Position numbers and translations under genes: made by a program
Assembly (NCBI RefSeq): GCF_900102165.1
Contig: NZ_FNBD01000005.1
Location: forward strand, 293,595-357,594
Direction: 5' to 3'
Source of the DNA: Cellulophaga baltica
Lineage (GTDB): Bacteria > Bacteroidota > Bacteroidia > Flavobacteriales > Flavobacteriaceae
DNA: 64,000 bases
The notes under the pieces: model-generated
What the model was told of the DNA's origin: nothing
Seen by the model: only the letters and a program-made list of their open reading frames with translations
Database searches by the model: none
Shown here: piece by piece, positions 16,130-24,554 of the stretch
Layout of the letters: every line of letters starts with the position of its first letter
How positions within the stretch are numbered: the stretch's first letter is position 1

Positions 16130-18208
16130 ATGAAAAATATATATATTACATTAGTTTTTGCATTATTTGCCATGGCATCCAATGCACAAATAGACAGGAG
16201 TGTCATGCCTAAAGCAGGACCTGCTCCAGAAATCAATTTAAAAGAACCACAACGTTTTGAACTTAAAAACGGACTTAAAGTTTTAGTGGTTGAGAATCAT
16301 AAACTACCAAGAGTTTCTATTCAGTTAAGAATAGACAACCCACCAGTTGCAGAAGGAGACAAAGCAGGTGTAAGCGCATTTGTTTCTAGCTTATTAGGAA
16401 ATGGATCCAAAACGATCTCTAAAGATGATTTCAACCAAGAGGTAGATTTTCTAGGCGCTAGCATCAATTTTGGATCACAAAGCGCTTTTGCCTCTTCTTT
16501 ATCTAAATATTTCCCTAGAATTATTGAATTAATGGCTGATGCTGCCATACACCCTAACTTCACACAGGAAGAATTTGACAAGGAAAAGGAAAAAATCCTT
16601 ACCGGAATCAAATCGGAAGAGAATGACGTAGCCTCTATAGCCAACAAAGCACAAACTGCTTTAGCTTACGGAAAAAATCATCCTTATGGAGAGTTCAGTA
16701 CCGCAGAAAGCATTAACAACATTAATCTTACTGATGTTCAAAAGTTTTATTCTAACTATTTTGTACCTGCAAATGCTTATCTAATTATTATTGGTGATGT
16801 GAACGTAAAAGAGGTAGAGAAATTAGTTAAGAAGAATTTTACCGCTTGGACAAAAGCAACACCTCCATCATTTCAATTCTCTAAACCATCAGACGTTCAA
16901 TACACACAAATAAACTTTGTAGATGTACCTAATGCTGTACAATCTGAAATAGCTGTAGAAAGTTTAGTAGACTTAAAAATGAGTGATCCCGATTATTTTC
17001 CAGCTTTAATTACCAACCAAATTCTTGGTGGCGGAGGAGAAGGACGCTTATTTTTAAATTTAAGAGAAGATAAAGGATATACTTATGGCTCCTACTCTAG
17101 TCTAGGTAATGACAAATATGCACCTGCAAGATTTAGAGCTACTGCTCAAGTTAGAAATGCTGTTACTGATAGTTCTATCGTTGAAATCTTAAAAGAAATA
17201 GATAAAATCAAAACACAGCCTGTTACTGAAAAAGATTTAGCAAACACAAAAGCTAAGTATATCGGTCGTTTTATAATGGCATTAGAGCGCCCAGAAACTA
17301 TTGCTGGGTATGCTTTAAACATTGAGACAGAAGGATTACCTAAAGATTACTATAAGACCTATCTAGAACGCATCAATGCTGTAACGGTTGCCGATGTACA
17401 AAAAGCTGCCAACAAGTATTTCACGACTGCTAACGCCAGAATAGTCGTTGCTGGTAAAGGAAGTGAAGTTCTTGAGAATTTAGAAAAAGTAACTTTCAAC
17501 GGAAAAACAATTCCTGTAAAGTATTACGATAAAAAAATAAATTCTACCGAAAAGCCCGATTACAATGCTGCACTACCACAAGGCGTATCTGCACAAACCG
17601 TAATTGATAACTATTTTGAAGCTATTGGCGGTAAAGATAAAGTAAACGCTATCACTTCTTTAATCTTGGTTTACGAGGGCTCCGCAATGGGATCTAAGAT
17701 AAAAACAGAGGAAAAAAGAACGGCAGACAAATACGCTATGACGATGTATATGAATGACGCTCCTATGCAAGGTGTTATAGCCAAAGGTGATGAATTATAC
17801 ATGAAACAAGGTGGCAACAAAATGCCTTTGCCAGAGAATATGGTTGCCGACATGAAAAACGCTTTAGGTATTTTTCCTGAACAAACATTTATGGCTACCG
17901 GTAAGGCAAAACTAGTAGGTATTGAAGACGTTAATGGTGTAAAAGCGTATAAAATTGATGTTCCCGGAGAAGTAGTTTCTGCTTCTTATTTTTACGCAGT
18001 TGAAACAGGCCTTAAGGTGAAAGAAGTTTCTACCACTAGCATGAATGGACAGACACAAGCACAAGAATCTGAATTATCTGACTATCAAGAAATAGAAGGT
18101 ATCAAATTTCCTGGTACAAAATCTGCTTCTTTAGGTCCGCAGAAAATGGAAAGCAAATTAATTTCCGCTACCGTTAATAAAGGAATCACAGATGCCGATT
18201 TTGAGTAA
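16130..18208 (+). CDS. M16 family non-catalytic subunit with extra C-terminal domain
   Basis: A 692-residue exported protein with a signal peptide (SNAQ, about residue 20). Where HxxEH would be, it reads VSAFVSSLLGNGS, so no zinc site. It keeps GGGGEGRLFLNLREDKGYTYG (near 303-322), the Arg/Tyr substrate-binding element that the upstream subunit lacks. The two genes thus complement each other as an obligate heterodimer. Beyond about residue 480 it carries roughly 200 extra residues not part of M16, starting at ALPQGVSAQTVIDNYFEAIGG. These resemble an outer-membrane-lipoprotein-sorting (LolA-like) beta domain and may bind lipid or substrate; this part is tentative. Confidence 0.9.
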   Translation: MKNIYITLVFALFAMASNAQIDRSVMPKAGPAPEINLKEPQRFELKNGLKVLVVENHKLPRVSIQLRIDNPPVAEGDKAGVSAFVSSLLGNGSKTISKDDFNQEVDFLGASINFGSQSAFASSLSKYFPRIIELMADAAIHPNFTQEEFDKEKEKILTGIKSEENDVASIANKAQTALAYGKNHPYGEFSTAESINNINLTDVQKFYSNYFVPANAYLIIIGDVNVKEVEKLVKKNFTAWTKATPPSFQFSKPSDVQYTQINFVDVPNAVQSEIAVESLVDLKMSDPDYFPALITNQILGGGGEGRLFLNLREDKGYTYGSYSSLGNDKYAPARFRATAQVRNAVTDSSIVEILKEIDKIKTQPVTEKDLANTKAKYIGRFIMALERPETIAGYALNIETEGLPKDYYKTYLERINAVTVADVQKAANKYFTTANARIVVAGKGSEVLENLEKVTFNGKTIPVKYYDKKINSTEKPDYNAALPQGVSAQTVIDNYFEAIGGKDKVNAITSLILVYEGSAMGSKIKTEEKRTADKYAMTMYMNDAPMQGVIAKGDELYMKQGGNKMPLPENMVADMKNALGIFPEQTFMATGKAKLVGIEDVNGVKAYKIDVPGEVVSASYFYAVETGLKVKEVSTTSMNGQTQAQESELSDYQEIEGIKFPGTKSASLGPQKMESKLISATVNKGITDADFE

Positions 18209-18230
18209 TTAAAACCTTAAAATAACATCT

Positions 18231-18272
18231 AAAACCCTTCAATGCTAATTATTTAGTTTTGAAGGGTTTTTT
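18231..18272 (+). terminator. Terminator after the M16 operon
   Basis: AAAACCCTTCAA pairs with TTGAAGGGTTTT across a loop of about 16 nt, followed by T residues, 22 nt after the stop codon. Confidence 0.8.
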
Positions 18273-18334
18273 TAATAGTTTAACAAAAAGACATTCTAAA
18301 TACGCTTTACAAACTTTAAAAAAGAAAGATATAG

Positions 18335-18342
18335 TATCTTTG
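18335..18342 (+). promoter_or_regulatory. -7 element for the 18360 lipoprotein gene
   Basis: TATCTTTG matches TAnnTTTG exactly and ends 17 nt before the ATG. No TTG stands at the expected -33 distance, so the upstream half is weak. Confidence 0.55.
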
Positions 18343-18359
18343 TAGTACAATAATAGATT

Positions 18360-18776
18360 ATGAAAAAACTAGGCCTTATCCTCTCAGTTATAGCAATATC
18401 ATTAACTTATTCCTGTAAGGATTCTGACACAAAAGAAGCTCCTACACAAATGCAGCAAGTCATGGCGGTTCACGATGAAGTGATGCCTAAAATGAGTACC
18501 ATTGGAAGACTGATCAGTAAAATAGATGAAAAAATTCAGGAAACAGATTCTACGGAAACACTCTTAAACGCTCAAGCAGACCTAAGAGACGCTAATAAAT
18601 CTATGATGGAGTGGATGAAAGGTTTTGGCGATCGCTTTGAATCTGATGAGATCATGAAAGGAAAAAAATTAACCAAAGAAAAGCAACGCTTTTTAGACGA
18701 GGAAGAGGTTAAAGTAAAAGCTTTAAGAGATAAAATGAATACAAGTATTGAAAACGCAGAAGCTCTTTTAAAATAA
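18360..18776 (+). CDS. Small helical lipoprotein of unknown function
   Basis: A 138-residue predicted lipoprotein with lipobox LTYSC (Cys19). The mature part is charged and helical (MQQVMAVHDEVMPKMSTIGRLISKID..., then NAQADLRDANKSMMEWMKGFGDRF), with heptad-like spacing suggesting a helical hairpin or coiled coil. Met-rich acidic helices of this kind are frequent among flavobacterial lipoproteins labelled 'viral A-type inclusion protein' or hypothetical. It is a single-gene unit facing gldD with only 12 nt between the stop codons. I do not recognise a function. Confidence 0.8.
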   Translation: MKKLGLILSVIAISLTYSCKDSDTKEAPTQMQQVMAVHDEVMPKMSTIGRLISKIDEKIQETDSTETLLNAQADLRDANKSMMEWMKGFGDRFESDEIMKGKKLTKEKQRFLDEEEVKVKALRDKMNTSIENAEALLK

Positions 18777-18788
18777 GGAGTTTCTTCG

Positions 18789-19349
18789 TTAGTTTTTCCA
18801 ACGCAAAGTTTCCATAATAGCACGCATATCTTCCTGAAGATAATCAGCCGCAGGCAAAATAGAATCGTAATTAGGCTTAGAATAAAAATAGACAGAACCT
18901 GTTATAAAATGCTGAACACTGTCTGTTAAATAAAACTGCGATTGCGAAGCGGCATCCCCTATGATTTGAAAATAAGTGCCATATACCTTATTTTCCTCAT
19001 TAATAAATGTTCTAGGCTGAATATTATCTGCCTTTTTCATATGATCTAAAGACAATTTTTCTGCATCCGCAATCAACTTATTCAAATTATCCTCTACTTT
19101 TTTATGCGTCACAAATATAGAACCACGCATAGAAGGATAATCTATAACAATAGCATTTTGATTTTTGATTATAGGCTTAGCTCGATCATTATAATTAAAT
19201 GAAAAACGATCTGTTTCTAACAGCACCTCATTCGCCATAGGATAATCTAAACGCAACATAGCTTTTGGTTTTGGCATGACACTTTCTTCCGTACACCCTG
19301 CTACAGCTAATATTGTAACAACTAAAAAAACAACTAACCTATTCTTCAT
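18789..19349 (-). CDS. gldD: Gliding motility lipoprotein GldD
   Basis: A 186-residue lipoprotein (lipobox AVAGC, Cys19) with the GldD signature PKPKAMLRLDYP just after the anchor and FYLTDSVQHFITGSVYFYSKPNYDS near the C-terminus. In Flavobacterium johnsoniae GldD is required for gliding and for chitin use. It is thought to act in the envelope with the type IX secretion/gliding machinery, though its biochemical role is unsettled. The ATG lies 11 nt inside the end of gldE, the usual gldE-gldD order. Its presence implies a gliding, T9SS-bearing flavobacterium. Confidence 0.95.
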   Translation of the reverse strand: MKNRLVVFLVVTILAVAGCTEESVMPKPKAMLRLDYPMANEVLLETDRFSFNYNDRAKPIIKNQNAIVIDYPSMRGSIFVTHKKVEDNLNKLIADAEKLSLDHMKKADNIQPRTFINEENKVYGTYFQIIGDAASQSQFYLTDSVQHFITGSVYFYSKPNYDSILPAADYLQEDMRAIMETLRWKN

Positions 19350-20667
19350 TTGGCAAAATAACTTTTATTTGTTTTAGTCTTTTCTTATCTAAACTTTCTA
19401 TAACAAAAGTAAACCCATCAAACTCAACAACCTCTCCCCTTTTAGGAAAGCTTCCTGCGATTTCAAGAATAAAACCTGCTATAGTTTCAGATTCACCTTT
19501 ACGTTCTTCAAAATTTGTTTCGTCATCAATCTTAATAACTCGGTAAAAATCTTTCAGGGCCGTTTTACCATCAAATAAATACTTATTATCATCTAGTTTT
19601 GAAAAAATAAGATCTTCGTCATCAAATTCATCACTAATATCTCCTACTATTTCTTCTATAATATCTTCTAAGGTTACAATTCCCGAAGTACCACCATACT
19701 CATCTACTACGACCGCTAAATGGTTTTTCTTCTCCTGAAACTCTAATAATAAATCATCTAACTTTTTATTTTCAGGAACAAAATAAGGCTCCCTCACCAA
19801 GGTCATCCAATTAAAAGTTTTCCTATCTATATAAGGAAGCAAATCTTTTACATACAATACCCCTTTTACATTATCTACATTCTCTGCAAATACAGGAACT
19901 CTGGAATACCCTCTTTTCTTAATTTCCTCAATAACCTCTAGAAATTTCATATCTACATTCAATGCAAAAATATCTATACGAGGCCGCATTACCTGCTTGG
20001 TATCCGTATTCCCAAAAGAAACTATCCCTTCTAAAATCTTCTGTTCTTCTTTAGTGGTATCCCCTTCTGAAGTAAGCTCTAAAGCTTGCGACAGTTGATC
20101 TACACTTAAACTAGATTTCTGTTTTCCTAATTTCTTATGTAAGAATAAAGTTATAGATCTCATGGGCGCACTCAATGGTGTAAAAACAACATCGAGCACT
20201 TTTAATGGGTAAGACATAGTATATGCAAAACTCTTCTGGTTTCTATTTGCATACACTTTAGGCAAAATCTCACCAAACATCAAGATAAGAAAAGTTACCA
20301 CTACCACTTCTAAAAGAAAACGTACGGACAAAAAACCAAACAACTTATAGGTAACCTCTTCAAACATGAGATCTCCAATAGCACTAAACAGTAAAACAAT
20401 AGCTATATTGATGGAATTATTTGCAATTAAAATTGTAGCCAAAAGCTTTTTAGGCTTCTCTAACAATTTTACAACAACACCTCCTTTTGCCGTTTTTTCT
20501 TCATCAATGGCGTTGATCTCTGATGCAGACAAACCAAAGTATGCCACTTCTGCCCCTGATATTAATGCAGAACACAATAATAATATAAAAAGCACTACTA
20601 ATTTAAGTGCCAAGGCGCTATCAAAAGCAACAAAAGCTAAAAACTGCCTAAAGGGGTCTGGATCCAA
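19339..20667 (-). CDS. gldE: Gliding motility-associated protein GldE (CNNM/CorC-type)
   Basis: A 442-residue membrane protein: a DUF21/CNNM domain with four hydrophobic segments (about 18-190), a CBS pair (about 205-340, MRPRIDIFALN, YSRVPVF, LAVVVDEYGGTSGIVTLEDIIEEIVGDI) and a CorC/HlyC C-terminal domain (about 355-440). CNNM proteins handle Mg or other cations. In F. johnsoniae extra GldE partly compensates for some gldD point mutations, fitting their coupling here. Translation starts with TTG at 20667, since no ATG precedes the first membrane span. Confidence 0.93.
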   Translation of the reverse strand: MDPDPFRQFLAFVAFDSALALKLVVLFILLLCSALISGAEVAYFGLSASEINAIDEEKTAKGGVVVKLLEKPKKLLATILIANNSINIAIVLLFSAIGDLMFEEVTYKLFGFLSVRFLLEVVVVTFLILMFGEILPKVYANRNQKSFAYTMSYPLKVLDVVFTPLSAPMRSITLFLHKKLGKQKSSLSVDQLSQALELTSEGDTTKEEQKILEGIVSFGNTDTKQVMRPRIDIFALNVDMKFLEVIEEIKKRGYSRVPVFAENVDNVKGVLYVKDLLPYIDRKTFNWMTLVREPYFVPENKKLDDLLLEFQEKKNHLAVVVDEYGGTSGIVTLEDIIEEIVGDISDEFDDEDLIFSKLDDNKYLFDGKTALKDFYRVIKIDDETNFEERKGESETIAGFILEIAGSFPKRGEVVEFDGFTFVIESLDKKRLKQIKVILPNEE

Positions 20668-20689
20668 AGTTTAAAAATTAAGTTTTAAT

Positions 20690-21163
20690 TTAAAATGGTA
20701 AATCATCTTCTTGTTCTGGTGCATTAGTTACCTGATTAGATGCCGATGGAGCATCTACAGGTTTACTTGCCGCCGTATTCTGAACGTTTGAAGTAGGTTG
20801 ATTATTTTGTACCGCTCCAGAATTTGCTTTTGTTGTTAAAAAGGTAAAGTCTTGAACATGTACTTCTGTAGTATATCTAGGCTGACCATCTTCTCCTTGC
20901 CATTGCCTATTTTTTAATCTACCTTCTACATATATCTTATCTCCTTTGCTCAAATATTTTTCACATACTTCAGCAGCTTTATTACGAATAACAATATTAT
21001 GCCAATCTGTATTTGTTACTTTTTCTCCTGTCTGTCTATTAGTATAGGATTCATTTGTTGCCAAAGGAAAACGTGCAATACAGTTTCCTCCTTCAAAATA
21101 GTGAATCTTTACCTCATCACCCAAATGCCCAATTAGCATTACCTTATTTAATGTACCACTCAT
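20690..21163 (-). CDS. ssb: Single-stranded DNA-binding protein
   Basis: A 157-residue SSB. The OB fold covers about 1-110 (NKVMLIGHLGDEVK, TDWHNIVIRNKAAE, YLSKGDKIYVEGRLKNRQW). A Gln/Asn/Ser-rich linker follows, and the protein ends with the acidic protein-interaction tip EDDLPF. It coats single-stranded DNA in replication and repair and recruits partners through the tip. It sits between mutY (24 nt upstream) and gldE (22 nt downstream), an operon order widely conserved in Bacteroidota. Confidence 0.97.
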   Translation of the reverse strand: MSGTLNKVMLIGHLGDEVKIHYFEGGNCIARFPLATNESYTNRQTGEKVTNTDWHNIVIRNKAAEVCEKYLSKGDKIYVEGRLKNRQWQGEDGQPRYTTEVHVQDFTFLTTKANSGAVQNNQPTSNVQNTAASKPVDAPSASNQVTNAPEQEDDLPF

Positions 21164-21187
21164 AACAAATATATTTGGTCAAAAGTA

Positions 21188-22225
21188 CTAAAATTTAAAC
21201 GTTTTAATGAAATCTGCCACCAAAACAGGTACAGGAAATTTATCAATTTCTTGAAAGGACACCCCATTAGGAACATCCCCCTCTAAGGTAACAATCCAAA
21301 AATGAGTTTTTAAATGTTGATGGGATAATTTATGAACAATCACTTCCTCATTAAACTTATAAAATTCAAACTTCTGATCAAGAATACCATACTGCTCCAG
21401 TTCGGTTTGAACATCAACATTAGTTATAGCTGCCTCAGATTCTATTAAAGGAAATTCGTATAAATTTTGCCAAATACCTTTTCCTGTCCGCTGCTTTAAT
21501 AAGGAGTGATCATTACCTCCTAATAAAACCAAATAATTAAAAAACCTATCTCGGACCTTTGTCTTTTTTATTTTAACCGGTAATTCTTTTACCTTATCGT
21601 CCCTAAGCGCAACACAACTTGCACTTAAAGGACAAATAGTGCAATCAGGACTACTAGGCACACACTGGATAGCCCCAAACTCCATAATACCCTGATTATA
21701 ATCCCGAATATTCTTAACATTCATCACTTCCCGAGCTAGGGTCTTGAAGTACTTTATACCTTCTGTACTATTAATAGGTAAAGAAACTCCAAAATACCGG
21801 GACAAAACCCGATAGACATTTCCATCTACAACGGGTTCTGGAAGATTAAAACTAATAGAAGCAATGGCACTTGCAGTATAATCTCCCACGCCTTTAAGCT
21901 TCAATAGCTCTTTATAGGTGTCTGGAAATTGACCATCAAACTGATTTGTGACGATTTTTGCGGTGGCATGAAGGTTCCTTGCTCTTGAATAATAGCCTAA
22001 TCCTTGCCAAAGTTTTAAAATTTCCTCTTCGCTAGCCGCTGCTAAATGTTTTACCGTTGGAAAATTTTCAACAAACTTTAAATAATAAGGTGTACCTTGA
22101 GCAACACGAGTTTGCTGAAGCATAATTTCAGAAAGCCATATATTGTAAGGGTTAACGGTGCTTCTCCAAGGAAGATTCCTTTTATTTGCATCGTACCAAC
22201 GGAGAATTTTAGCTGAAAAAGTCAT
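21188..22225 (-). CDS. mutY: A/G-specific adenine glycosylase
   Basis: A 345-residue DNA repair enzyme that removes adenine mispaired with 8-oxoguanine. It shows LPWR near the start, the catalytic Glu in SEIMLQQTRV, the helix-hairpin-helix LKGVGDYTASAIASI with the Asp in VVDGNVYRVLSR, and a [4Fe-4S] set C-X6-C-X2-C-X5-C. The C-terminal NUDIX-like domain (about 235-345) recognises 8-oxoG. I start at ATG 22225 (MTFSAKILRWY); an earlier codon at 22246 would add seven residues not seen in the family. It is first in mutY-ssb-gldE-gldD and divergent from hup. Confidence 0.96.
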   Translation of the reverse strand: MTFSAKILRWYDANKRNLPWRSTVNPYNIWLSEIMLQQTRVAQGTPYYLKFVENFPTVKHLAAASEEEILKLWQGLGYYSRARNLHATAKIVTNQFDGQFPDTYKELLKLKGVGDYTASAIASISFNLPEPVVDGNVYRVLSRYFGVSLPINSTEGIKYFKTLAREVMNVKNIRDYNQGIMEFGAIQCVPSSPDCTICPLSASCVALRDDKVKELPVKIKKTKVRDRFFNYLVLLGGNDHSLLKQRTGKGIWQNLYEFPLIESEAAITNVDVQTELEQYGILDQKFEFYKFNEEVIVHKLSHQHLKTHFWIVTLEGDVPNGVSFQEIDKFPVPVLVADFIKTFKF

Positions 22226-22306
22226 TTGAAAAATACTATGTATCAAAAGTAATGGTTTATATCCTTAAAATTAAACTCTTTAAGATGGAGATTGAATTTT
22301 AATTTA

Positions 22307-22314
22307 TATATTTG
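22307..22314 (+). promoter_or_regulatory. -7 element of the hup promoter
   Basis: TATATTTG fits TAnnTTTG and ends 37 nt before the hup ATG. No TTG lies exactly 19-21 nt upstream, so the -33 box is poor. Confidence 0.55.
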
Positions 22315-22351
22315 CAACCCGAAAAAAACATAGATAAAACTATTTCAAAAA

Positions 22352-22642
22352 ATGACGAAAGCGGATATTGTAACGAGAATCTCAGAAAAACTGGGGATTG
22401 AAAAAGGAGATGTACAGGCGACTGTAGAATCTTTTATGGAAGAGGTTAAATATTCATTGGAAAATGGTGACAATGTATATTTAAGAGGTTTTGGTAGTTT
22501 TATCATCAAGACAAGAGCTGAAAAAACTGGTAGAAATATTTCAAAGAATACAACTATCAAGATTCCAGCACATAACATTCCTTCTTTTAAACCAGCTAAG
22601 GTTTTTGTAGAGAGTGTTAAAAGTAACGTAGAAGTAAAGTAA
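22352..22642 (+). CDS. HU/IHF family DNA-binding protein
   Basis: A 96-residue nucleoid protein. MTKADIVTRISEKLGIEKGDVQATVESFM is the dimerisation helix pair, YLRGFGSFIIKTRAEKTGRNISKNTTIKIPAHNIPSFKPAK covers the DNA-bending arm (RN near the tip and the IPA motif) and the conserved PSFKPAK. It bends DNA without strong sequence preference. It is divergent from mutY and upstream of the small basic protein and RNase E/G genes, a synteny seen in other Flavobacteriia. Confidence 0.95.
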   Translation: MTKADIVTRISEKLGIEKGDVQATVESFMEEVKYSLENGDNVYLRGFGSFIIKTRAEKTGRNISKNTTIKIPAHNIPSFKPAKVFVESVKSNVEVK

Positions 22643-22672
22643 AAAAAATATTAATCTAAAAAGTATAGTTTT

Positions 22673-22762
22673 ATGCCAAGTGGTAAGAAGAGAAAAAGAC
22701 ATAAGGTAGCTACACATAAGCGCAAGAAGCGTAGAAGAGCTAATCGTCACAAGAAAAAGTAG
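22673..22762 (+). CDS. 29-residue basic protein, AURKAIP1/COX24 type (probable ribosomal protein)
   Basis: A tiny ORF of 29 codons between hup and the RNase E/G gene: it starts MPSGKKRKRHKVATHKRKK and over half its residues are Lys, Arg or His. It matches the very small proteins annotated AURKAIP1/COX24 domain in Bacteroidota, related to mitochondrial mS38 and actinobacterial bS22, which are small-subunit ribosomal proteins. Base use is coding-like (AAG and CGC/CGT codons) and the ORF stops exactly inside a strong hairpin (22753-22781). Function as a ribosome component is inferred from family and composition. It is easily missed because of its length. Confidence 0.8.
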   Translation: MPSGKKRKRHKVATHKRKKRRRANRHKKK

Positions 22763-22781
22763 TTGTAACAACTACTTTTTC
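22753..22781 (+). terminator. Perfect hairpin overlapping the small-protein stop codon
   Basis: GAAAAAGTAGTTG (22753-22765), loop TAA, CAACTACTTTTTC (22769-22781): 13 perfect pairs, then ATTTTAA. It overlaps the last codons and the TAG of the 29-residue ORF. It probably ends the hup transcript or partly attenuates read-through into the RNase gene; ribosomes finishing the ORF would unfold it. Confidence 0.7.
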
Positions 22782-22804
22782 ATTTTAATACGTTCATTGA
22801 CATA

Positions 22805-22893
22805 GAAATTCTTTGTAAGAATTTCATCAGGTTTAATAAACCTGTTACGTATATTGTTTAATCATTTATTTGTTAAGCATGCCTTCGGCATGC
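22805..22893 (+). promoter_or_regulatory. Structured leader of the RNase E/G gene: three consecutive perfect hairpins
   Basis: Three adjacent perfect stems: GAAATTCTT/AAGAATTTC (22805-22825, loop TGT), CAGGTTT/AAACCTG (22828-22844, loop AAT) and GCATGCC/GGCATGC (22877-22893, loop TTC). The last ends 26 nt before the GTG start. In E. coli, RNase E controls its own mRNA through hairpins in the rne 5' UTR; the same kind of autoregulation is inferred here from layout only. Confidence 0.6.
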
Positions 22894-22919
22894 CCACAAA
22901 TAGATAAAAATTGATTCAG

Positions 22920-24470
22920 GTGAATAGAGAATTAATCGTAAGATCTAGTTCCGATACCGTCGATTTTGCCTTATTAAAGGATGGAAAATTAACTGAATTA
23001 CAAAAAGTAGAAGACAGTAACAATTTTTCTGTTGGTGATATTTTTATTGCCAAAGTTAGAAAACCCGTTACCGGTTTAAATGCTGCTTTTGTTAATGTAG
23101 GTTATGAGAAGGATGCATTTTTGCATTACCATGATTTAGGCCCTCAGCTATCAACTATGTTGAAGTTTATAAAACAAGCTAGCTCGGGAAAATTAAAAGA
23201 CTTTTCATTAAAAGACTTTCCATTTGAAGAAGATATAAATAAAGATGGCGTTATTACAGATGTAATAAAGGCCAACCAATCTTTATTAGTGCAAATTGTT
23301 AAAGAACCAATATCTACTAAAGGACCAAGAATAAGCTCAGAACTTTCAATAGCTGGGCGCTATCTAGTAATGGTTCCTTTTTCTGAACGAATCTCTGTTT
23401 CTCAAAAAATAGAAAGTAGTGAAGAAAAAGATAGGCTTAAAAGACTCGTTAAGAGTATTAAACCTAAAGGATTTGGGGTTATTATAAGAACAGTTGCCGA
23501 AGGCAAAAAAGTCGCAGAACTCGACAAAGATCTACAAAACTTACTGGCAAAATGGTCAGTAATGTGTAAAAAATTATACAAAGCTCCGCACCCATCAAAA
23601 GTTCTAGTAGAACTTAATAGAGCATCATCTATATTAAGAGATGTTTTTAATGATTCCTTTACAGGAATTCATGTAGACGATGAGGTACTTTATGAGCAAG
23701 TAAAAGACTATGTGGCTGAAATTGCCCCAGAAAAAGAATCTATTGTTAAATTGTATAGTGACAATACCGTGCCTATTTTCGAGAAATTCGGAATAGAACG
23801 GCAAATTAAAACCTCTTTTGGACGCACCGCCGCAATGAGCAAAGGTGCTTACTTGGTTATTGAACATACTGAAGCACTGCATGTTGTAGATGTAAACAGT
23901 GGTAACCGATCTAATAAAGCAAAAAATCAAGAAGAAACTGCCCTTGAAGTAAACTTACTTGCAGCTTCTGAAATTGCCCGACAATTACGACTTAGAGATA
24001 TGGGCGGAATTATCGTGGTAGACTTTATTGATATGACCAAAGGAGAAAATAGGAGAAAATTGTTTGATCATCTTAGAGATGAAATGAAAGACGACCGCGC
24101 AAAACACAAGATTTTGCCTCCTAGTAAATTTGGACTTATACAAATTACAAGACAAAGGGTTAGGCCCGAAATGAATATTAAAACAACGGAAGAAGACCCG
24201 AATCAAAAAGGTCAAGAAGTAGAAGCTCCAATTGTTTTAATTGATAAAATTAATGCCGACCTTGAAAAATTACTCAATGGCCCAGCAAAGGATAATGCTG
24301 TTACTTTAAACATTCATCCATTCATTGCAGCCTATATCACCAAAGGTTTTCCATCTATTCGCTCTAAATGGTTTTTAGAGTACAAAAAATGGATCAAAAT
24401 ACAACCTAGAGATGCGTATACGTATCTAGAATACCGTTTTAAAAACAAAGACGGCAAAACCATATATTAA
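22920..24470 (+). CDS. rng: Ribonuclease E/G family protein
   Basis: About 516 residues, an RNase G-length endoribonuclease that initiates mRNA decay and rRNA processing. The order is an S1-like RNA-binding domain (about 30-125, VGDIFIAKVRKPVTGLNAAFVNVGY), a 5'-sensor/RNase H-like part, and the catalytic DNase-I-like domain with VDVNSG and VVDFIDM holding the two metal-binding Asp. The Zn-link CPxC of RNase E is not present. There is no long C-terminal scaffold. I prefer GTG 22920 (V-NRELIVRSSS) because the family begins at that point; TTG 22911 in the same frame is possible. The gene has a hairpin-rich leader (22805-22893). Confidence 0.94.
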   Translation: MNRELIVRSSSDTVDFALLKDGKLTELQKVEDSNNFSVGDIFIAKVRKPVTGLNAAFVNVGYEKDAFLHYHDLGPQLSTMLKFIKQASSGKLKDFSLKDFPFEEDINKDGVITDVIKANQSLLVQIVKEPISTKGPRISSELSIAGRYLVMVPFSERISVSQKIESSEEKDRLKRLVKSIKPKGFGVIIRTVAEGKKVAELDKDLQNLLAKWSVMCKKLYKAPHPSKVLVELNRASSILRDVFNDSFTGIHVDDEVLYEQVKDYVAEIAPEKESIVKLYSDNTVPIFEKFGIERQIKTSFGRTAAMSKGAYLVIEHTEALHVVDVNSGNRSNKAKNQEETALEVNLLAASEIARQLRLRDMGGIIVVDFIDMTKGENRRKLFDHLRDEMKDDRAKHKILPPSKFGLIQITRQRVRPEMNIKTTEEDPNQKGQEVEAPIVLIDKINADLEKLLNGPAKDNAVTLNIHPFIAAYITKGFPSIRSKWFLEYKKWIKIQPRDAYTYLEYRFKNKDGKTIY

Positions 24471-24504
24471 AAAAGCGACCCTTAACAAAGGGGTCGCTTT
24501 TTTT
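24470..24504 (+). terminator. Terminator after rng
   Basis: AAAAAGCGACCC and GGGTCGCTTTTT form a 12-bp stem with a 9-nt loop and a T-run, starting at the stop codon of the RNase gene. Confidence 0.88.
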
Positions 24505-24554
24505 GTTTACACTAGGTACGTTTTAGTATATTTAATGCTTAAAAGAACGCTATA

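Noticed and set aside
22801..22919. CRISPR-like or tRNA structure in the hairpin region before rng
   Set aside because: The stems differ from each other, there are no direct repeats with spacers, and no cloverleaf or T-loop is present.
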